DNA of 64,000 bases from Cavia porcellus (taxonomy: Eukaryota > Chordata > Mammalia > Rodentia > Caviidae), in the NCBI RefSeq assembly GCF_034190915.1, contig NW_026947485.1, positions 29,091,519-29,155,518 of the forward strand. Direction: 5' to 3'. Numbering within the stretch: the stretch's first letter is position 1; the number at the start of each line of letters is the position of its first letter. The notes beneath the pieces are model-generated. The model saw nothing but the letters and a program-made list of their open reading frames with translations, searched no databases and was not told the DNA's origin. A program made the translations under genes and the position numbers. Shown here piece by piece: positions 36,959 through 50,432 of the stretch.

Positions 36959-39059
36959 AATTTCACTGAAAATGTCCTTGATGAAACAGTTCAAATTTGT
37001 TCCATCAACCTTGAGTACATATCTTTTTAGCTTTCTGTGTGATGAAATCAGAAAAATACATAAGCACTTCTGACATCACCAGAGTTGAAATGGTATAAAA
37101 GCCTGACTAGTGAGCTAAACAAGTGGCTTTTTTCAGGAGCACTATTTTTATTTGAATGACAGGTGAACTATCATTATTCAGATTTGCAAGTCTGGCAGAT
37201 ATTTTCTCAAAAATAAAGTGATCTTGTCATTTCAAGGAAAATAACTCCTACTATTTCTTGTCAATGATAAAATTTGAGCTTTCAAGCAAAAATTAGAATT
37301 TTAGAATATTCACCACTTTTAGACTGGTAACTCCACAGTATATATACATTTTCCTGACAAGAAAAGCAGTAAAATAGTATTTAAAAATATGATTGTTAAG
37401 AAAATTATGTCAGTATTTGCAAGTTCTGAGTAATGCAGAAAACTAATGCTTTCCAATAGATCAATGCATGGTATTACAAAGCCATGCTTAAATAAAAGGT
37501 CATTCATGCTGCAACACAGATCCATAAACTTTAACAGTACAGAGTATGAATGTTCACTAGTGTGGTTTCAGATTACACCTTGTAACTAATATTTTCCTAT
37601 TTGTGCAGTGCGGGAATGGTATCAAGAAGAATACTGACAACTACCTGCAAGGACTATTAAAGTAACACTCTTTTCCTACCACATACCTGTATGAAGACAG
37701 ATTTTCTTTATATGTTGACTATATGTAACTAAAATAATACACCATAACAAACTGAATATACAAGTAGTTATGAAACTCTAAATTTCTTCTGTCAAGATAG
37801 ACATTCAAGGGAGCTGTAGAAGTGCAAACAATAACTTTCTCCTCTCACTACTTTTTTGGTAAAATAGTTATTTTTATGAAAATAAATTATGTATATACAT
37901 AGCAGACTTACCACTGTGATTTTTAAATTCATTAATAAATAACCATTTTTAAAAGTTCTCAGTTTTAATTTGTAAGACAGTAGATTTTGAGAGGCATAAA
38001 CCTCTCAAAAGTCTGTGCGAGTCCTTAATAATTTTAAGACAGTAAAGTGACTTTGAAACCAAAAAGTTTCAGAATGGTTGCTCTGTACTTTTTATGGCAG
38101 TTTTATTTAAATATCTACTGGTGTCCATATGAAATATTGTGATAGCCCGCTAACTCAGAATGCTGTCTGATAATTATTTTATATCCCCAAAGCACACAAC
38201 CTCAGGATCATTGGCTCATTTTGAGCTGTTACCAAAATCTCTGTTTTTCCCATTTGTTGTGAAGCCAAGTCTTTTCTTAAGGTTGTGCAGTTAGACATCT
38301 CGAGCAAGTGGGATATCCTATCATATTTCATCTTGTTAGATTTGACTTGTGATTTCAGTTTACTGAGGGCAGCCCTCTGTATCTTTCTCCAAGGCAATGA
38401 TGAGTATGTTAGATATGACTACTGAGAATCAAGCCCTAAAGTACTCATGAAACCAATTAATTAACACCCTTTCAGCCCAGCTAGATTTGGTTATCCAAAG
38501 ATCACTATATTTTAAAGATTTCATGAAAATTATGGTCATGAGCCTTGCTGAAATCCAGTTAATGCTTCTCATTTCTTTGAAACCATGCTCACCTCTAGAA
38601 ATTGATGCCATCTTCTAGAAGGCACAAAGCTTTCCTGTAATGTCTTAGTAGTTTTCTGGCATCTACTTCAAGGTTTCTAAACTACTGTACATAGAATTTT
38701 ACAAGCTGCCCATTTCAGAACTACCATAGATATCTTCCAACTGCTGGTTTCAGGCTACAGCTGGCTCACAGCTGTGTTCCTCTTTGGAAATGGCCCATAG
38801 CTGCAAAGAATTGCCTCACCCAAGGTCATACCTTCCCAAAGGGCAGCCTGAAGCCAATGGGATACAAAGGCAGACCTCTGTGCCTCAATATAACACAACC
38901 CTGACGAGTCACTCCAATCTAGTCCTGCCTTCCTCGCTATAATCCCAAGGAACCTCCAAAGGTACACACCAGTATACCTTGGAGTTTCTCTCTTCCCTGA
39001 TACTTAAGACACTAGAAGTTTCTAGTCTTTGAAAAGTTCAGAATTTAACTGCTAGAACT

Positions 39060-39430
39060 CATACTTCTCACTTCTCTCATCCTTCATGCTTCCCTCAGAA
39101 TCAAGGACAGCAGTTCAATGACTGCACATACAAGTTCTCTTATTGTCCTATCTGGGCCAGGAGCCAAAACCTAAATCCTGCTCCTCTTCAAGTTACAGCT
39201 CAGTCTCCCATCCAGGAAAGTTTCCTCAAACCCCTGCGGCAGCTGGCCACTCTGTGCCACACTTTCACACTTGGTGAAGCCTCCAGGAGTGCTCTGCTCC
39301 TCAGTACTACAAATGTTTGTCTACTAGTCTACTGTTCCGACAGGTACAAATTCCCCAAGGGTTTATTTATATTGGCAAGCATAGCACAGAGGCTAGAACA
39401 AAAAAGTTTCCTGAGAATGTTTGCTGAATT
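39060..39430 (+). repeat. L2 (LINE2) 3' remnant
   Basis: The C/T-rich stretch 'CTCTTCAAGTTACAGCTCAG ... TCCTCAAACCCCTG', then 'AAGCATAGCACAGAGGCTAG' and 'AATGTTTGCTGAATTAAA', follows the LINE2 3' end in order, including its terminal part. Confidence 0.65.
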
Positions 39431-41189
39431 AAAACTAAATGGACTTTGGCTACTTAGATATTCTAAGTGAATCTCTTTGCCAATCTTGAACCTTTGTTAC
39501 CTCTTACTAATCTCATCTGTTATAGAATCATTCTCGCCAGAAAAAGAGCACATAAAATAGAAATTGAGCTGTTTACCTATACTGGCCTTAGTAAATTTTG
39601 AAAACAAAAACACACAGTTATTGAATACTTTTTGTTGTACTTACTGTAATTTATAAATTTCAGCTATTTTTATATCTTCTTTGGCTATTTGGTCATTTTA
39701 GCTGCTGAAACATCACTGCTTTAGAAGTTGCATTCATTGAATAGATTCTAGCACAAGTGCACGCAGATATATTTTAGTTTCTCTCCTTTTACTGTAATGT
39801 CTTTTATTGCAAAATATTTTAAATTTAAATATTCATCACATATTTTGATCATATCTCGTATTTACCTAATGTTTTTGCCTAGCTTTATGAAGGCTGATTT
39901 CAAAAATTTAAAGAAAAAACAGGCACAAACGTATGCTACTTAAGACCAACAAATATTTTTAAATGTCATTTGGATCTTAATCATAAATAATTCCAATAGT
40001 TGTCTTTTGTTGCACTGGCATGTAGCTGCCTCGATGTTCTGAATCCATTCAACATGTTCTCTTTGTGGTCATTTTAACTTGGGGAAGAGCCAGAAGTTGT
40101 ACAGGGTCAGATCCAGTGAATAACACAGATGAGAACACTCCATAGTGGTTTACAAATCCATCTTTCTGTTGCATGGCGACTCACCTGTAGTATTCACCAG
40201 ACTTTAAAAATCACATTCTGTAAAGACACTCACAAAGGAAGACTTCTAGAACTGCTTCAAAAAGTAGCAAGAATAAGGGGTTAAGTGTGTTTCAAGTGAA
40301 GTGGAGTATTATGAGAAGGATTAATGCAAGGTATATTTTACTGTATTAGAAGTTTTACTGAAATGCGCATTATGTTTTAAACAGCCCTTCCTTGCACAAG
40401 GCCCATTTTTTTAATCATGGGTTATCATGAATTCTAAGATGACAGCTTCTTTTGTCCACTTTTTTCCCAGAATGAAATGTGACTATAGTAACAGTTTTTC
40501 TTTTCCTCTATCCTCTGAGTTCATTTTTTTCAGTATGCTACTTCCACATTTAAAATGTATTTGAAGAAAGACAAAGATGTGATGGTAATGACTGTTTATT
40601 GCTTTCTCTCAATCTCTAACTCTTCATGTCGGTTCTTGGTTGAAGGTTCCCAGACACTAAATACCAGAAAAATTAACCATCTTAATGGAGAGGAACTGCC
40701 TTTAGTTTATCAGTTCTTTGTTGTTTAATGGCTGCCACTTGCATAGAAGGTCTAAATCCAAGCAGTGGAATGAATTAAGCACAGTATCAAATACTGAATA
40801 TTTATAGAGCAAATATCAAATAACTGTCCCACTTAAATTTTTTTTAGTATCACATGCTTTCTTTGCAAATATATAACTTTTCAGTTTGACACAAGACATT
40901 ATGAAGCACATCAACCATCCCTAGATCTGTTATTTACCTAAGGCAGTGGTTCTCAAATTTTAGAAGGCATGAGAATACCTGAAGGTTTTGTTAAAACTTA
41001 AATTGCAGGGACCCACCCATAAAGTTTCTGTTTCAGTGTATTTGGGTGAGTACAAGATTGAGCTTTTCTTACAAGTTCCCAGCCCATGCTGCTGGTCTGA
41101 GGCTCATACTTTGAGAACCAGTAACCTACAACTATATCTTCTTACACAAAGTTTCAAAAGTTTGAGTGTTTATCATAACTTGAATATAT

Positions 41190-41325
41190 TTTTTGAGACA
41201 GGGTTTTGCTATATGGTTCACAGTAGCCTGGACTCACTATGCAGCCCAGGTTGGCCTCGAACTCATGGCAATCCCCCTGATTTAGTCTCTCAAGTGCTGG
41301 GATTACAGGCATGAACCACTGAATA
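41190..41325 (-). repeat. B1 (7SL-derived) SINE
   Basis: The plus strand shows the inverted full B1: TTTTTTGAGACAGGGTTTTG, then CAGGTTGGCCTCGAACTCAT and GTGCTGGGATTACAGGCATG. It is well preserved. It accounts for the end of a plus-strand ORF of 108 codons. Confidence 0.93.
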
Positions 41326-41597
41326 TAATTTAATTAGAACATTCTATCTTTAAATGTCATTTACCTTTGAAGTTTCAAATATAGGTATACCTCACCAAAA
41401 ACACCAAAGTAAAATTAGTTATAGTGGAATTAGTAAAGCAGAAATCAATCCCATATATACTGTCAAAAGATAAAATAGAACTATATAGATGCAAATTAAA
41501 TTCATGTTCCAGAAGTTCACATGACTCTCTTTGGCTAGCAATACGAATTTGGACAAATTAATTAAACTCTTTGACCCTCGATTTTTTCATCTGGGGG

Positions 41598-41599
<2 letters not shown>

Positions 41600-41646
<47 letters not shown>
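41600..41646. repeat. (TA)n microsatellite
   Basis: About 23 TA units, uninterrupted, inside a MIR-like stretch. Confidence 0.97.
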
Positions 41647-41648
<2 letters not shown>

Positions 41649-41749
41649 CTATCAGAGAATTATTGTGAGGGTAAAATAAGGTAAAGTGGCCAGTACATTA
41701 ACCACTATAGCAGACTTATAACAGCGATGTATAATAATCTGAGGATTAA

Positions 41750-41960
41750 CTGTTTACCATGGCCCAACAGAAACTATATAAATCTCATTAAATCCTCAAA
41801 ACCCTGTGAGGAGGGTATGCTGCTATTCTCATTTCCCAAATGAAAAAATGAGAAGCATAGGGAACATTTAAAGAACTAGCTCAGTTAACACAGCTATCAG
41901 AAGTAGTGTCAGGATTTGAACCTGTAAATTCGGCTTCCAGAGCCCAAATTCTTAAGTACT
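41750..41960 (+). repeat. MIR SINE
   Basis: 'CTCATTAAATCCTCAAAACC', 'TGTGAGGAGGGTATGCTGCT', 'TCATTTCCCAAATGAAAAAA' and 'GTCAGGATTTGAACCTG' match the MIR consensus order, with the ancestral tRNA-like and CORE regions. Confidence 0.85.
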
Positions 41961-44382
41961 ATGATTTTTTAAAAAATCCCTTTTGGTTTAAGAAGCTGTT
42001 TCTAAATTTGCTAATTAATTAGACGGCACTTTAACCTCTGGTCCTAACATGCAACTTATGGCAAAGTTAATCTCATGATGTCATTTTGACATATCTTCTT
42101 ATTTTTTGCACTCTTCAATGACAAAATAACTTGGCTAACTCTGATAATCAAGGGAAAAAATAGTTTTCTTGAAAAATAATGTGCCCTGCTGAAAAACAGG
42201 AGAAAAGTCATGTTTGTAAGGCCATAGAAAGCAAAAAGCTTGGCATTTGCCCCGTCCATTTTTCTTTCTGTTGGAAGGCAGCTTGCAAATGGAAAAATCA
42301 TCTCCCATCATCTCCCTCCCAGAGATTGAATATCATGGAAAAACAGAGGAAGGCCGAGCCCTGAAGCAAGCAGAGCCGAAAGCAGCTTCTACCCTAGCCG
42401 TGAGCCTAAGAAGATTGGTTAATCCTGAATAATATAGCTACAGCTCATCAGATCTGACTATGGTGAGACATAAGAAATGCAGCAAATTAAAGCACTTCAC
42501 ATAATACAAAAGAATGGCACTCTCAAAATACAAATTCCTATGTACCTATGAAGGTCTGTGTAGAACTATATTTTTAAGGTATTTTCCATTTTAAGGCAAG
42601 AAATATTCTACTGACACACAAATTTATGATAAAATACGTTATAATGCCTGGAAAAGGAAAGATCTTCAAGAACTAGGAAATTTCTGTAGAAAGGAGCAGC
42701 CAAAGGAAGGGAGGCAGAATAAGCCCAGGGAAGAAAGAAAAGTTAGGCACACAAAACTCATCTGATGGAGGCCTTGGGGTTCATTCTCAAAATAGTATTT
42801 GATGTTCTTTAAAACACGTAAGAATAAAAATTTGAGCTTAAAAAATAACATACTTGCTCAGTTTTGGCTCCCTAATGGGATAGGTTAAACTCTCATTTGA
42901 AAGTTTCTCTTACTTGGATACCAGAAAAGAAGCCAACATAAACAAAATGTCTGCTCTTAGGTAAAAGAGCCAAGGTATTTTAATGTACATAGCAGGCAAA
43001 CCAGACCTGACTTTTTAAAGCTCTCATTCACATTGTCCCACGATGGCAAATGGGAATCAGCGTAGTCACTCTGGGAAGATAAACTCCTGCCACTTTAGGG
43101 AAGAGTCCAGGTAGTGCCAGCTTCAAAATTACCTCCTCCCCTCTTCTCAAGTATTACAGAACATTTTTATTTATTCACCTACAAATCAGAACTGTTTAGA
43201 TTTTTTAAAGCTGAATATGATACTAACTAAATATTTCCTGCCACTTTTACTTTAGGTAATGTTATGTAAGAATTATGTACATTGTATTAAAATGCAATTT
43301 AGAGTTTTCTTTCCACTTAATTAAACAATGCAATCAAACATGTAAATCCAACTATAGTACCTAAAGGGTCATTCCTGATCAGCCCACTTAGGATAATAAT
43401 GTTAACTATCTAAATGTAGTCTAATTACGTATCATGTTTACACCCACTCTAGCCAAACAGACGTAGTTATCAACCAGTTGTTACAAAATTCAGGTAGCTT
43501 TATTGTGATTTTTATCATATGTCCTTACTTAACTTTGGAAAATAATTTCTAGATTAAAAACTCAAGAAGAAAAATTATCTCAATATCATTCAGTGTAGTG
43601 AGGAAATATAATACACTACTTGGCATGTGTCCACAGGAAAAGTCTGGCTCCCAGATGCTTCTTGCCAACCCACAGTGGATTCAACAATGTTTAAACAACT
43701 GACAATGTACACTCATAGCACTGAAGACATAGTGACCAAAAATTCAGCAGGAGCCTGTCTCATGGGTATTTTCATATATTAAAAAGTAAAATCCAAACAA
43801 AACAGGTCCTAGACACGTATCTACTTCACCAACCACAAGATTCAACATGATTTTAAAAAGCTTCTTTAAAGTAGGTGTCACCAAAATTACATTAGAATTT
43901 ACAAATAAGGAAGGGGTGAGAAAGAGCAGTAAAAAGGATCAAAACGCAATATATGTACCAATTGCCACAATGAAAGTATTATGTATGAAAACATATACTA
44001 GTAAAAAGCTTACAAATAAGATATATTTACTACCTCACTCAAAAAAATAAAGTGTTTACTGTATTAATTTTTGAAAATGAAAAATATAACCCTAAGTTTA
44101 CTACCTATATCAAAAATCCTTTAACTTTTTCAAGCAAGTAGATTAAGTTATCTCCAAACATCATGCATTATAATCATACTATTTATATTAATACACATGA
44201 CTTCCTAAAATATCTATTGCTCTCAAGTGTTTTTATAGTGTAGATCAAACAAAATTGGGATTATTTTATTATTGTGATGTCCCAAAACAATAATTTTATA
44301 AGATTAAAAGGTAAAGCTTCAGAATTTCAATGCCACAGTGGTAACCTAGTTTCCTTAGATTCAGACATAGTATCTATGTATT

Positions 44383-44515
44383 TTTATTGTTTGTCTTTTG
44401 AAATAGGATTTCCATATGTAGTTCATGCTGGCCTTGAGCTTGCTATGTAGTCATGGCTGGGCTGGAACTAGTAATCCTGCCTCAGCTTCCCGGTGTGTGC
44501 TACCACACTTAGCTC
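44383..44515 (-). repeat. B1 (7SL-derived) SINE, diverged
   Basis: The plus strand carries inverted B1 segments: TTGAAATAGGATTTCCATAT, CTTGAGCTTGCTATGTAGTC, CCTGCCTCAGCTTCCCGG and GTGCTACCACACTTAGC. Confidence 0.85.
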
Positions 44516-45469
44516 CACTTTGTTTTGTTTATATAACTGGCCTTTAATGATATCATTTAACTGAACAACTTTCTTTATAACAAAGAATAGTCTGAGTAAC
44601 ATCTACATCCTATTATAACACATTCAAGCATAAACAAAATATTGTTAATATTTAATATGAAATCACCTGTCACAAATGTAGTCAACAATGAAGAAGCTAT
44701 GGTACAAATAAAATTACTTTGCATGATTTTTCCTATTTCTAGATGACAAATTTCTTTGAGATGATACTCTCTTAATAACAAGCAACTTCTGTCATATAAT
44801 GTTTATGTCATGTAAGTTTTGCAAATGAGTAGTGTGAAAACTGCCTTGACTTTCTGGGAGGGAAATGCTTGATTGGCATAGGGAATAAAATGAGTTATTT
44901 AAATTGGGAAGACATCAGTTGACTGGAATGTTAACTCCTACAATCTATAGTCACCATATTAACCTGATTTAACTCCAAATCACTTCAAATGTACTATGTA
45001 CTATTTTTAGTTTATAAAACCAAAGTCTACATTGGGATCCTGCAAGTCTTTACCTTGACATAGCCTTTGAAGTTTTTTGTATAAGTAGTCATTTTTTTTA
45101 CTCTACCTAGAATTAAGCAGCTATTTAGGTTTGTTTGCTTCACGAATTCAACAGCCATTTAAGTTCTTTTCCTTCATATACCAATGAAATTTCTTGTTTT
45201 CAAGAGTAGTTAGTATTAAGAGCAGAAAGCTCATCTGTAGTAAAGAAAAAGGATGCTAGACACTTGCCTACAATACATGTTTAAAACTGTGTTTATTTAA
45301 CTTGAATTAAAGTTTGTAAGTGAAGCACCTATAATTCAGTCTCTAGTGCAGTGTCTCCACAATAACTGATGACTTTTAATCTTCTCACAATATGGGCAAT
45401 GGTTAAGCTGAACAAACCTGTCTTTTTCTATTTATTCAAAAGAACATACTACAGTATTTCAGGTTAGGG

Positions 45470-45807
45470 GGGAAGCTGGAGTTTGTCCATCTTCATGGAT
45501 ACAGGAGAAAGGCTTTGGGAGTGTGCGAAGCAGACAGCTGCAAGAGAGATCCCCACTCGGAAATAGTCCAAGCCCTGAAAAAAAAAATAACTTCCAACCA
45601 AGTCTGATGTACCCGGAAAAACTCTCTCTCAAAATTAATGGAGAAACAAGATATTTCCAAGATAAGGAGGAACTGTGGGAGTTCATGGCCACCAACCTAA
45701 CCCTACAAAAAATACTGAAGGACATTCCAGAGAAAGAGAGGAAAAAATACCAGGATTCCAGCAACAGTGGCAGAGAGGCCTCAGTGAACAGAGCAGACAG
45801 TGAATGA
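45470..45807 (+). pseudogene. L1 ORF1p C-terminal domain remnant
   Basis: The plus-strand frame ending with a stop at 45805-45807 encodes FQPSLMYPEKLSLKINGE, then TRYFQDKEELWEFMATN and LQKILKDIPEKERKKYQ. This is the conserved C-terminal part of the LINE-1 ORF1 nucleic-acid chaperone; the usual form is a QPRLLYPAKLS-type start, a YF-DK--L-EF segment and a basic YQ end. The 5' part of ORF1 is missing or decayed: the segment aligned to the LQARREW region no longer matches. No ORF2 follows. It is an old transposon fossil, antisense to SKAP2. The 142-codon minus-strand ORF at 45459-45887 is its mirror image. Confidence 0.85.
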
Positions 45808-47520
45808 AGGACTAAAGTGGACAAATAATGATATAAGAATAAAATAGCAGAAATGAGGCAGAGACAGTAAGCTATAATCTTTAACACAGATAGCCTTGAT
45901 ACACTAACAAAAAAGAAACACAGGCAGAGTAGATTAGGAGGTGGGATCCATCAAGAGGCTCTGAATAGGAAATACACTCAACCTGAAAGAGGGTTAATAA
46001 ACTGAAAGTCAAAGATGAGAAAGCAATGCTATATGTGACAGGAAACCAGAGAGAAACAGGGACAACTCGTCCAGCAGCCGCAGATAGATTGGAAAGTTAT
46101 GACACTTTTGTGCAGTATAGACCTACACAGCTGGAAGGAAGGAAAACCTTTGTGGCTTTAGTAAGTAAAGGAGTACAGTTCAAGAACAAGGTCAGGGGTA
46201 AAAAGGTTCAGTAACACTCAGATAGATAACAGGTTGACCCCCTAGTCTAAAAACTATAGGAGCTAGTGGGACCCAAAATATACAAAACATCCTGAGAAGG
46301 GGAAAGGTGAGGAATTGCCTAAAAAAGGAAGGTAGAGGACATTGTTATAAATGTATCAGAATTTAAAAGCCACCAGTACTCTTATTGCTTTATTTAGTTT
46401 GACTATATTTGTTCCCGTCTGTCTACTCATATGAGATTTGAGGGCACAGACAGCTAACCCAAAAATAACAGGTTATACTACGGTAGCTATCCTTAATTTC
46501 CTATTAACTTAAACTGAAACCCTGTATTACTTACATTGTCTTACTATGACTGATCTTATTTGAAGCTGGTTTGTTAGAGCACTATTTTGCCTTGACTGAT
46601 TTCACTTGAATTTGGTATGCTTGATGGTATTGAGTCTAAGAATAGAGACAACTACTCTGAAGAGGACAAGATGTAAAAGATACCCATTCCAGTTTTGATT
46701 ATTAACTGCTTTCAAGTCCTACAATGTCTCCAAAGATGTGTTTTTACAAAAATAGCTATGTAATGCTATGCTTAACTATATAATGCCTGATGATATGGAC
46801 AATTCTATTGAAAATAACAAGAGAAAGCATAGCAACTATCGTAGATTACCTAATATTGTGGTCTTATATATCTTTTTCATTTCATGTTTTCTAGGAATTT
46901 GTTTTGTTGTCTTGTTTTGATCTGTTTTTCCCTAAAATACAGAAAGGATAGATATACATGTAGAGATTCACACATGGGAAGAATTTCTAAACTACTTACG
47001 GGAACAGATTATATAATACATGATGTAATGAACAGATACTTTGAAGGAGAAGAGACACTAAGAAACCCAATGCTAATTCTGTAGCATTATGATATAAAAT
47101 CTAGCAATACTATTATTCACTGTTGAGAATAATATTAGTCTAGTCTCTTATGTTCAATTTCAGCATACGTGAAGATAAAAACAGCTACTTCGAAGACAAT
47201 GAGAGACGTTATGGTAATCATTATTGACTTGCCCAAAATCAAATCTTCAAGACCTAAAAAGCCTTCATCATCCTATAATGATTTGATTAGTTCTATAATG
47301 TTCAGTACATATTCAATGTGTGTGAAGATGGGGACAACTATTTAGGAGAAAACTAGAGACAATAAGATAGACAGTGAAGATCTCCAGTAGACTTGCTTTG
47401 AAATCTGTGTTTCTTTAAATTGTTTCCTTATGAACTATTTTGTTCTGTTTTGACATTTTCTTACCCTCTTTAAGATAAAAAACAAGTGTGTAGGACTGAT
47501 AACCATATTACTAAGTTTTT
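45808..47520 (+). repeat. Downstream part of a half-L1 (HAL1)-like element
   Basis: After the ORF1 remnant there is no reverse transcriptase. Instead a long stretch follows, beginning with phrases such as ACACTCAACCTGAAAGAG and CTGAAAGTCAAAGATGAG. I associate these with HAL1, an L1 derivative that carries ORF1 only. Further right, loosely similar units recur near 46645, 47170 and 47325 (GACAACTACTCTGAAGAGG, CAGCTACTTCGAAGACA, GACAACTATTTAGGAGA). The right-hand boundary is a guess. Confidence 0.5.
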
Positions 47521-49504
47521 GTTGGACCACTGAGCAGAACTGTTTGCAGAACTGTTTTGCAGTCATTATTTGAATATCACTTTGTATGCTTTAATTTTGT
47601 AACTTGAACAATTATTTCTAAGATGACAATATGTAACTTATCAACTAGTGATTTCTGTTTATTTTTCTGAAATTCTGTATTATTTCTACCCTCTTTTTCT
47701 GTTTTTTTTTTCCTTTCTCTTAAAGTAAAATGAGAGATTCCCAACACCCAGTGCTGCCACAGGCGAGCGCTTTGCTTTTCCAAGGTTCTGAGAAGTGTCA
47801 AGGGTGGGTTTCTGTGACAAACAAAACCCCAAGAATGCACAATATGAGATCCAAATGTATATAGTTCTCAAGTGTGGAATTCCCAAGCCAAGAAATGTAA
47901 CACAAAATTGTGAAACCCCCAAGGTTCTGGCAGAAGTAAATGCAAAGCCTTCAAATGTGAAGCACTTTCAGAACCCACATCCTAGGGGCAGGGAGAAAAC
48001 CCAATAATCTCACAACACAGGGAGCTAGCAGAAGAGCCAAGCACTCAGGCAATTCCTGTGTGGCCGGCTCTCACAGAAGGCAACCCAAATGCTCTAGGTG
48101 CAGGAGGAGAGCAAAAAGTGAAGGGAAAGTCTAAGGAAATGTAAATCTTTATTTTCATGGCATTGCTAAGCTAGAGATGCAAGCCACATACTACATTAAT
48201 CTGTTCCCTCTGCTTTCACCCAGTGAAAAATGGATCCCGCATGAATATTTTTCTGGAGTTTTGGACCATCTGGTTTTTAATGTGTCAAGCAATGGGGTTT
48301 CTTCCACCACTTCCTTTGGAGAGTCTTTTTTGTTGTTGTTGGGGCCAAAAAGAAAAAAGTTTTAAATGTTGAGATAACTTAAGTGTTGTTTTTCAGTCTT
48401 TTTCTATTTAACTCTTTCTAATCCTTTTGTGAATATAAATTCTGATCTTTCTTTGTAATACTAACTGTGCTATAATCTGGCCTCTTCCAAACATACCAAT
48501 TGTTATCCCATCTAAGCATTTTTAAAGAGACTTTTATTTAATAAACTCCTTCACCTTAATCATTTTACTTTCATCTTCAGAAAGCTAAAAGCGGTTTAGA
48601 ACCATGTACTGCATGTTGGATATGAGCAGTACTCATATACTAACAGGCCTTTTCAGAGGTCTCATCCATTGACTGCCACAGCCTTGGCTTGGGTTTTGTT
48701 CTTTATCATTTCTCTTTGGCCTCTGGTTACTTCTGCATAACTATTTCATTTGTTACATTTATTTTTATTCCACAAACTCTTGTTATATTAGTCAACACTG
48801 TATCCTTAGTGTTTGAGTATCTGACATATAAACATGTCAAATAAATATTTGTCTCAAGAATAACTGAATTGCTTACATAAAAACTGTATATTTTTCTTTC
48901 TCTCATCTCATATTTCTTTTTGCAGCTTATGTTTTCAGTTCACTTATTAGAATTTTAGCTGATCTGTTTAGGATAACTTTAAATGAATGCTGAATTTTTA
49001 GGAAATATTAAACAGGCTCAAAACTCACAGGCATATCTACCTGCTTTTCTGACATCTATACTGACTGATATATTAAACAATTCTAGGGATAAAAGATATT
49101 TTATTGTATGTGTATAGATGATCTTTAGCTTGGCTCACCTAATCAAACTAGGTTTCCAAGAACTGGAAGACAATTCAGCGAGGGAATGAAATGAGGTTAT
49201 CTGGTGTACTAGTATTATAACAGGAATGTGAAATCAGCAGCAAGACTTGTAGCTCTGAAAAGAAGCTAGCTTCATTGAAGGAAAAGGTATTAAGTGGAGG
49301 AAGGAAATAGAAGTGTGTAATGGCTCTGAGTGTGCAAGAGCTGTCTCTATGTTCACTGAATCAAAGTAATGGCTTGAGAGGTAACTTAAAACATTTTCCC
49401 CCAAACATTTATCTAATGACTATTAACCTTTCACCATCCTTCAAGCTGCTTATGCAACTTTTTCACATCTGAGTTATTTTTAAGCATAAAATTCATAATT
49501 TTTC

Positions 49505-49635
49505 AAGCATAATGGTTCACAACTGTAGGAGGATAAGGTAGGAGGACAGCCATGAGGGTGTGGACAGCTTGGGCTACACAGTGAGTTCAAGACAAGCTTG
49601 AACTACTCAGTGATACCCCATGTCAAAAAAATTAA

Positions 49636-49637
<2 letters not shown>
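49505..49637 (+). repeat. B1 (7SL-derived) SINE
   Basis: GGTTCACAACTGTAGGAGGA, AGCTTGGGCTACACAGTGAG and TTCAAGACAAGCTTGAACTA follow the sense B1 order, ending in an A-rich tail that runs into the (GA)n tract. Confidence 0.85.
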
Positions 49638-49697
<60 letters not shown>

Positions 49698-49746
49698 GAA
49701 GAGAGGAAGAGACAAAGAAACAAAGAAACAAAGAAACAAAGAAAAA
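49638..49746. repeat. (GA)n then (CAAAGAAA)n microsatellite
   Basis: Pure GA of about 50 bases, then AGGAAGAG units, then four CAAAGAAA-type units. It is seeded from the A-rich tail of the adjoining B1. It produces Arg-Glu and Ser-Leu repeat ORFs that are not genes. Confidence 0.96.
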
Positions 49747-50432
49747 ACAATTCTTTCATAATTCATAATTTCCTTGCTGTTTACACTAAGTCCTCTGTTA
49801 CTTGTACTTGCAGGCACTGGCTTTTACAAATCGTGGTTGTGATGCATGCACTTCAGATCCATTTTACCTGTGGTCTTTTAATGAGTGAAACAGAGCAAAA
49901 GAGAATGTCATTCCCTGGGCAATGCTTCACTTGAGATGACCAACCCACCACAGGGAGTCGATAACTCAAGATAGTTCCACTGCTCACAGATGATTTACCC
50001 TTAATACTATAAAAACTGATGCTATTAGAGCTTTTCATCACCCCATGCATTACTTTTCATAAGCTTTTTTATTTGAGATTATCTTCACTGGAATGGTAAT
50101 GCTAGAGTTTAATAAAGTTTTCAGGTATCAGTCATATTTCAATAAACTAAGACAGTTTAGCAACCAATTCTGTGAGATTCTGCAGTAACTGATGTTATTA
50201 GGGAGAGAAAAATCATACAGAAAGTTTTTCTTAATTAACTAATGGGCTCCTTTAAATATTCTGCATTACTATTACTGAATTCCCAGAGGGAAGGCACTTA
50301 CCTATGTACTCTGGAATATGCCAAAAAATAAAAGGTTTAATTACTACCTATAAAGGTTCCACATAAGAAAATATGGCCAAGATAATGTAGTAATATGATT
50401 AGACTTTAGAATTAAGAGTGACATACATTTTT

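Noticed and set aside
38750..38990. Possible exon-like block with a 70-codon minus-strand ORF
   Set aside because: The moderately GC-rich sequence resembles an old repeat, has no convincing splice pair in a SKAP2-compatible phase, and the SKAP2 protein is already complete without it.
45459..45887. 142-codon minus-strand ORF
   Set aside because: It is the antisense of the L1 ORF1p remnant on the plus strand; its hydrophobic Leu/Ser-rich content is what antisense of Lys/Glu-rich coding sequence gives.
49620..49934. ORFs of Arg-Glu or Ser-Leu repeats
   Set aside because: Translation of the (GA)n microsatellite and the neighbouring B1 tail, not a gene.
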